DNA of 64,000 bases, taken from NCBI RefSeq assembly GCF_030813415.1, contig NZ_JAUSUF010000001.1:372001-436000 (forward strand), read 5' to 3'. The notes beneath the pieces are model-generated. The model saw nothing but the letters and a program-made list of their open reading frames with translations, was not told the origin of the DNA and did not search any database. Below, one piece after another: positions 63,768 through 64,000 of this stretch; positions within the stretch are counted from its first letter, which is position 1; every line of letters begins with the position of its first letter. A program made the translations under genes and the position numbers. This DNA comes from Eubacterium multiforme. Its GTDB lineage: Bacteria > Bacillota > Clostridia > Clostridiales > Clostridiaceae.

Positions 63768-64000
63768 TTGTACCACTCCTTTTTATTTTTTCAGTCCTAT
63801 AAAATAGGACTAATATCTTATTAGTTAAAGTACTCTTTTACTTTTTCTAATGCTAACATGTATATTTATACCACAGTTTCCCCCTTAAATTCACAGTAAA
63901 TTGGTGCCACTGATTCCTATGTAAAGATTAATTTCAATTATATTCCTATTCTAAAAACCTTATTTTTTTTGAAAGTTGGCAGTATTTCTTACTCCCAATA
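63768..64000. other. Upstream region of CAP-domain gene
   Basis: Contains the palindrome agtcctat-aaa-ataggact at 63793-63811, an RNA hairpin or operator about 26 bp before the start codon and directly upstream of AAGGAG. No other gene was seen to the window end. Confidence 0.55.

Noticed and set aside
1..64000. CRISPR arrays, insertion sequences, prophage or rRNA operons
   Set aside because: No regularly spaced repeats, transposase or integrase motifs, phage structural genes or rRNA sequence were recognised. The single holin-like gene is isolated.

Overview
The window is AT-rich DNA (roughly 28% G+C by eye) with codon use dominated by ATA, TTA, AGA and AAA, strong AGGAGG-type ribosome binding sites and many hairpin/T-run terminators. 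Gene content (class 3 fructose bisphosphatase, HPr kinase, LrgAB, GGGtGRT protein, C11 clostripain, DUF1292 protein, Firmicute 6S RNA) points to a Clostridium. The alpha-clostripain and the secreted CBM32 protein make Clostridium perfringens or a very close relative the best guess. It reads as ordinary chromosome: no transposase, integrase, CRISPR array or rRNA operon is visible.

Layout. 0-1.7 kb: tail of an ABC permease gene, then lrgAB. 1.7-8.3 kb (minus): topoisomerase III, TspO, and two overlapping paralogous orphan histidine kinases, one of which has lost its G1 ATP-binding box. 8.3-15 kb (minus): glucose-type PTS EIICBA, a lysophospholipase-like hydrolase, a YhgE/Pip membrane protein and a membrane-anchored GH8 glycosidase. 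15-19.9 kb (minus): lytic transglycosylase, coaE, polA, glutaminase. 20-27.7 kb: M29 aminopeptidase, LysR regulator, NCS2 purine permease, CorC/HlyC protein, HsmA-type membrane protein, polysaccharide deacetylase.

28-37.6 kb is the most individual part. It holds secreted or surface proteins, mostly single genes with their own terminators: a transglutaminase-like/CBM32 protein, a small exported protein, clostripain, an SH3b-C39 peptidase-like protein and a lipoprotein. Among them lie the GGGtGRT/NifU-like pair and tRNA-Leu(CAA). Several dyads and direct repeats in the gaps look like regulatory sites. One set of 21-bp-spaced repeats precedes a promoter-like sequence and a terminator with no ORF between, which could be a small RNA gene.

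37.7-40 kb: a pyruvate-kinase-like protein lacking the C-terminal domain, an overlooked 39-residue membrane peptide, a catalytically degenerate amidase-like protein and a lipoprotein. 40-45.5 kb (minus) is a compact pABA/folate operon in the order pabA-pabB-pabC-folE-HD protein-folP-folB/K. It runs from chorismate and GTP to dihydropteroate, and the HD protein is a candidate for the otherwise absent dihydroneopterin triphosphate dephosphorylation step. 45.5-53.6 kb: PHP-domain protein, lone holin-like protein, M18 aminopeptidase, HprK, DUF896 protein, 6S RNA, an acidic unknown protein, DUF1292 protein, HelD and an ECF S-component behind a 26-bp perfect palindrome. 53.7-64 kb: CobD-like aminotransferase, amino-acid permease, DEAD-box helicase, an MFS gene broken at a nine-base homopolymer, class 3 FBPase, ferritin, DUF488 protein and a CAP-domain exported protein.

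Metabolically, ptsG, hprK and fbp belong to sugar uptake and carbon control. The pab/fol operon makes folate. TspO, ferritin and the Fe-S-type pair suggest redox/iron functions. Functions rest on recognised motifs and family knowledge; no database search was run.
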